15,883 nt of DNA from Roseovarius sp. Its GTDB lineage: Bacteria; Pseudomonadota; Alphaproteobacteria; Rhodobacterales; Rhodobacteraceae. The notes beneath the pieces are model-generated. The model did not search any database. It was not told the DNA's origin and was given only the letters and a program-made list of their open reading frames with translations. Positions within the stretch are counted from its first letter, which is position 1. The number at the start of each line of letters is the position of its first letter. The stretch is from contig JALQUE010000167.1 of assembly GCA_023260815.1 (NCBI GenBank), positions 1 to 15,883 of the forward strand, read 5' to 3'. The translations under genes and the position numbers were made by a program. Shown here in pieces: positions 15,139 to 15,883 of the stretch.

Positions 15139-15318
15139 TCACAAGCGTGCATGTGTTGGATGAGTGCACTGAAGAAGAGCGATTTTGCCGCATTCCAATT
15201 CGAGCAGAATGACATCCCCAGTTCCGCCAGCGCGTGCCATCCTCTCCAGAGCTGCCTTGGTGAGCAGGGGGACCGTACAATGGTGATTGGTCCGCTCGTA
15301 CGTCTGCAAGTCGGCCAT
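15139..15318 (-). CDS. Possible small protein, 59 residues, unrecognised
   Basis: Reads MADLQTYERTNHHCTVPLLT, then an amphipathic LERMARAGGTG and DVILLELECGKIALLQ, then a TGA stop. AAGG four bases before the ATG is a passable ribosome-binding site. I recognise no family. It lies between two other coding-like fragments on the same strand, so it may be the middle of one broken gene rather than a real small protein. Confidence 0.25.
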   Translation of the reverse strand: MADLQTYERTNHHCTVPLLTKAALERMARAGGTGDVILLELECGKIALLQCTHPTHARL

Positions 15319-15448
15319 GATCCTTACGATGAAGGTCGCGGGCCCAAGGGAACGCGTCTCGACACCCCTCGTGTACTATGCTTTTGGTCAACGGACTTTT
15401 GCTTGAGAGGCAGTGAGGCGGAGCTTGGCATGAAATTTGTTGTGCCCG

Positions 15449-15883
15449 TCAGGGTGACACGCACGGGCTGGATCGTTGGCAGGCCGGTGTGGATGGCCAG
15501 TTCCGTGCTGCGTGCAATGCCAGCCAAGCTGCGTCGACTTGGAACTCAAAGTCCACCCGCCACGCTGGAGGTGTGAACAGGTCGAGATCGAGCATGCCTT
15601 TTGCAATTTGGAAGACCTCAAGCTTAGTCGAAACCTGCCGCTGTTCAAATTCGGCGAAGTAGGGCTGCAACTTTCTCTCTTCGGCAAGATTGTATGCCAA
15701 TAAAACGGACGCGCGAGATCGGTGTTGGCAAGCGATACGATGAAACAGTGCCACCACGCCCACCACGGCCAGTCGCTCGACAATTCCCGTATATATGTCC
15801 TTGATCGCATTGAAGGGACGTGAGCGCGCAGGGCGCGGCCGTTTCTTTTCCTCGTTCCCGACCTTGTCCCGGGGATCGACTCC
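15449..15883 (-). pseudogene. Unrecognised protein fragment running off the right edge
   Basis: The minus-strand frame is open from the window edge for 144 codons and reads like a real protein (AIKDIYTGIVERLAVVGVV, then LLAYNLAEERKLQPYFAEF and LEVFQIAKGMLDLDLFTPP). It then loses protein character and stops at 15449-15451. I do not recognise the family. The protein-like segment near 14876-15095 is in the same frame, with stops in between, so this may be one gene broken by stops and shifts. It could also be a genuine gene end; the part outside the window would decide. Confidence 0.35.

Noticed and set aside
15112..15576. Plus-strand open frame of 154 codons
   Set aside because: No ribosome-binding site and no protein-like pattern. 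The minus strand of the same stretch looks more like coding remains.
1..15883. CRISPR array, tRNA, rRNA, phage or toxin-antitoxin genes
   Set aside because: Looked for on both strands by eye. No regularly spaced repeats, cloverleaf ends or recognisable proteins of these kinds were found.

Overview
The window looks like part of the chromosome or a large plasmid of a GC-rich alphaproteobacterium, probably a Rhodobacteraceae/roseobacter-type organism. This is inferred from composition, from the tightly overlapping genes and from the style of the protein families; no rRNA, tRNA or housekeeping marker is present to prove it. The core (about 2.4-14.7 kb) is one catabolic locus: a spermidine/putrescine-type ABC importer together with enzymes that open, de-carbamoylate, racemise and oxidise hydantoin-like (cyclic ureide) or related amide compounds.

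Layout. (1) 1-1370, plus strand: the 3' part of a PuuC-like aldehyde dehydrogenase, cut by the window edge. (2) 1371-2398: no intact gene. It holds a short palindrome and a decayed, frameshifted IS110-family transposase with its 5' non-coding flank. (3) 2399-11994, minus strand, read right to left, an operon-like run: ATPase, Tat-type periplasmic binding protein, permease, permease, divergent TRZ/ATZ-type amidohydrolase, DUF1028 protein, PuuB/DadA-like FAD oxidoreductase, D-hydantoinase/dihydropyrimidinase, and Asp/Glu/hydantoin racemase. (4) 12129-13034, minus: a LysR-type regulator upstream of the operon. (5) 13136-14739, plus, divergent from the regulator: N-carbamoyl-D-amino-acid hydrolase and a second DUF1028 protein. 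(6) 14740-15883: no convincing intact gene, only coding-like fragments on the minus strand.

How the genes may work together (inference). The importer brings in a small, probably nitrogen-rich molecule. The amidohydrolase and hydantoinase act on the ring, the racemase interconverts enantiomers of a hydantoin or related compound, the carbamoylase releases a free D-amino acid (Glu47/Lys127/Cys172 triad intact), and the FAD enzyme oxidises it. The PuuC-like dehydrogenase could handle an aldehyde product. The LysR protein is well placed to control both arms: a 15-base ATAA-N7-TTAT element containing the T-N11-A LysR box occurs once in each of the two intergenic gaps flanking the regulator gene.

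The least explained part is the pair of DUF1028 proteins. They are paralogous, both start Met-Thr-Phe-Ser as expected for an N-terminal-Thr (Ntn) hydrolase, and each is joined by an ATGA stop/start overlap to an upstream C-N hydrolase (the amidohydrolase in one arm, the carbamoylase in the other). This arrangement suggests that DUF1028 proteins are unassigned partners or extra hydrolases of the ureide/hydantoin pathway.
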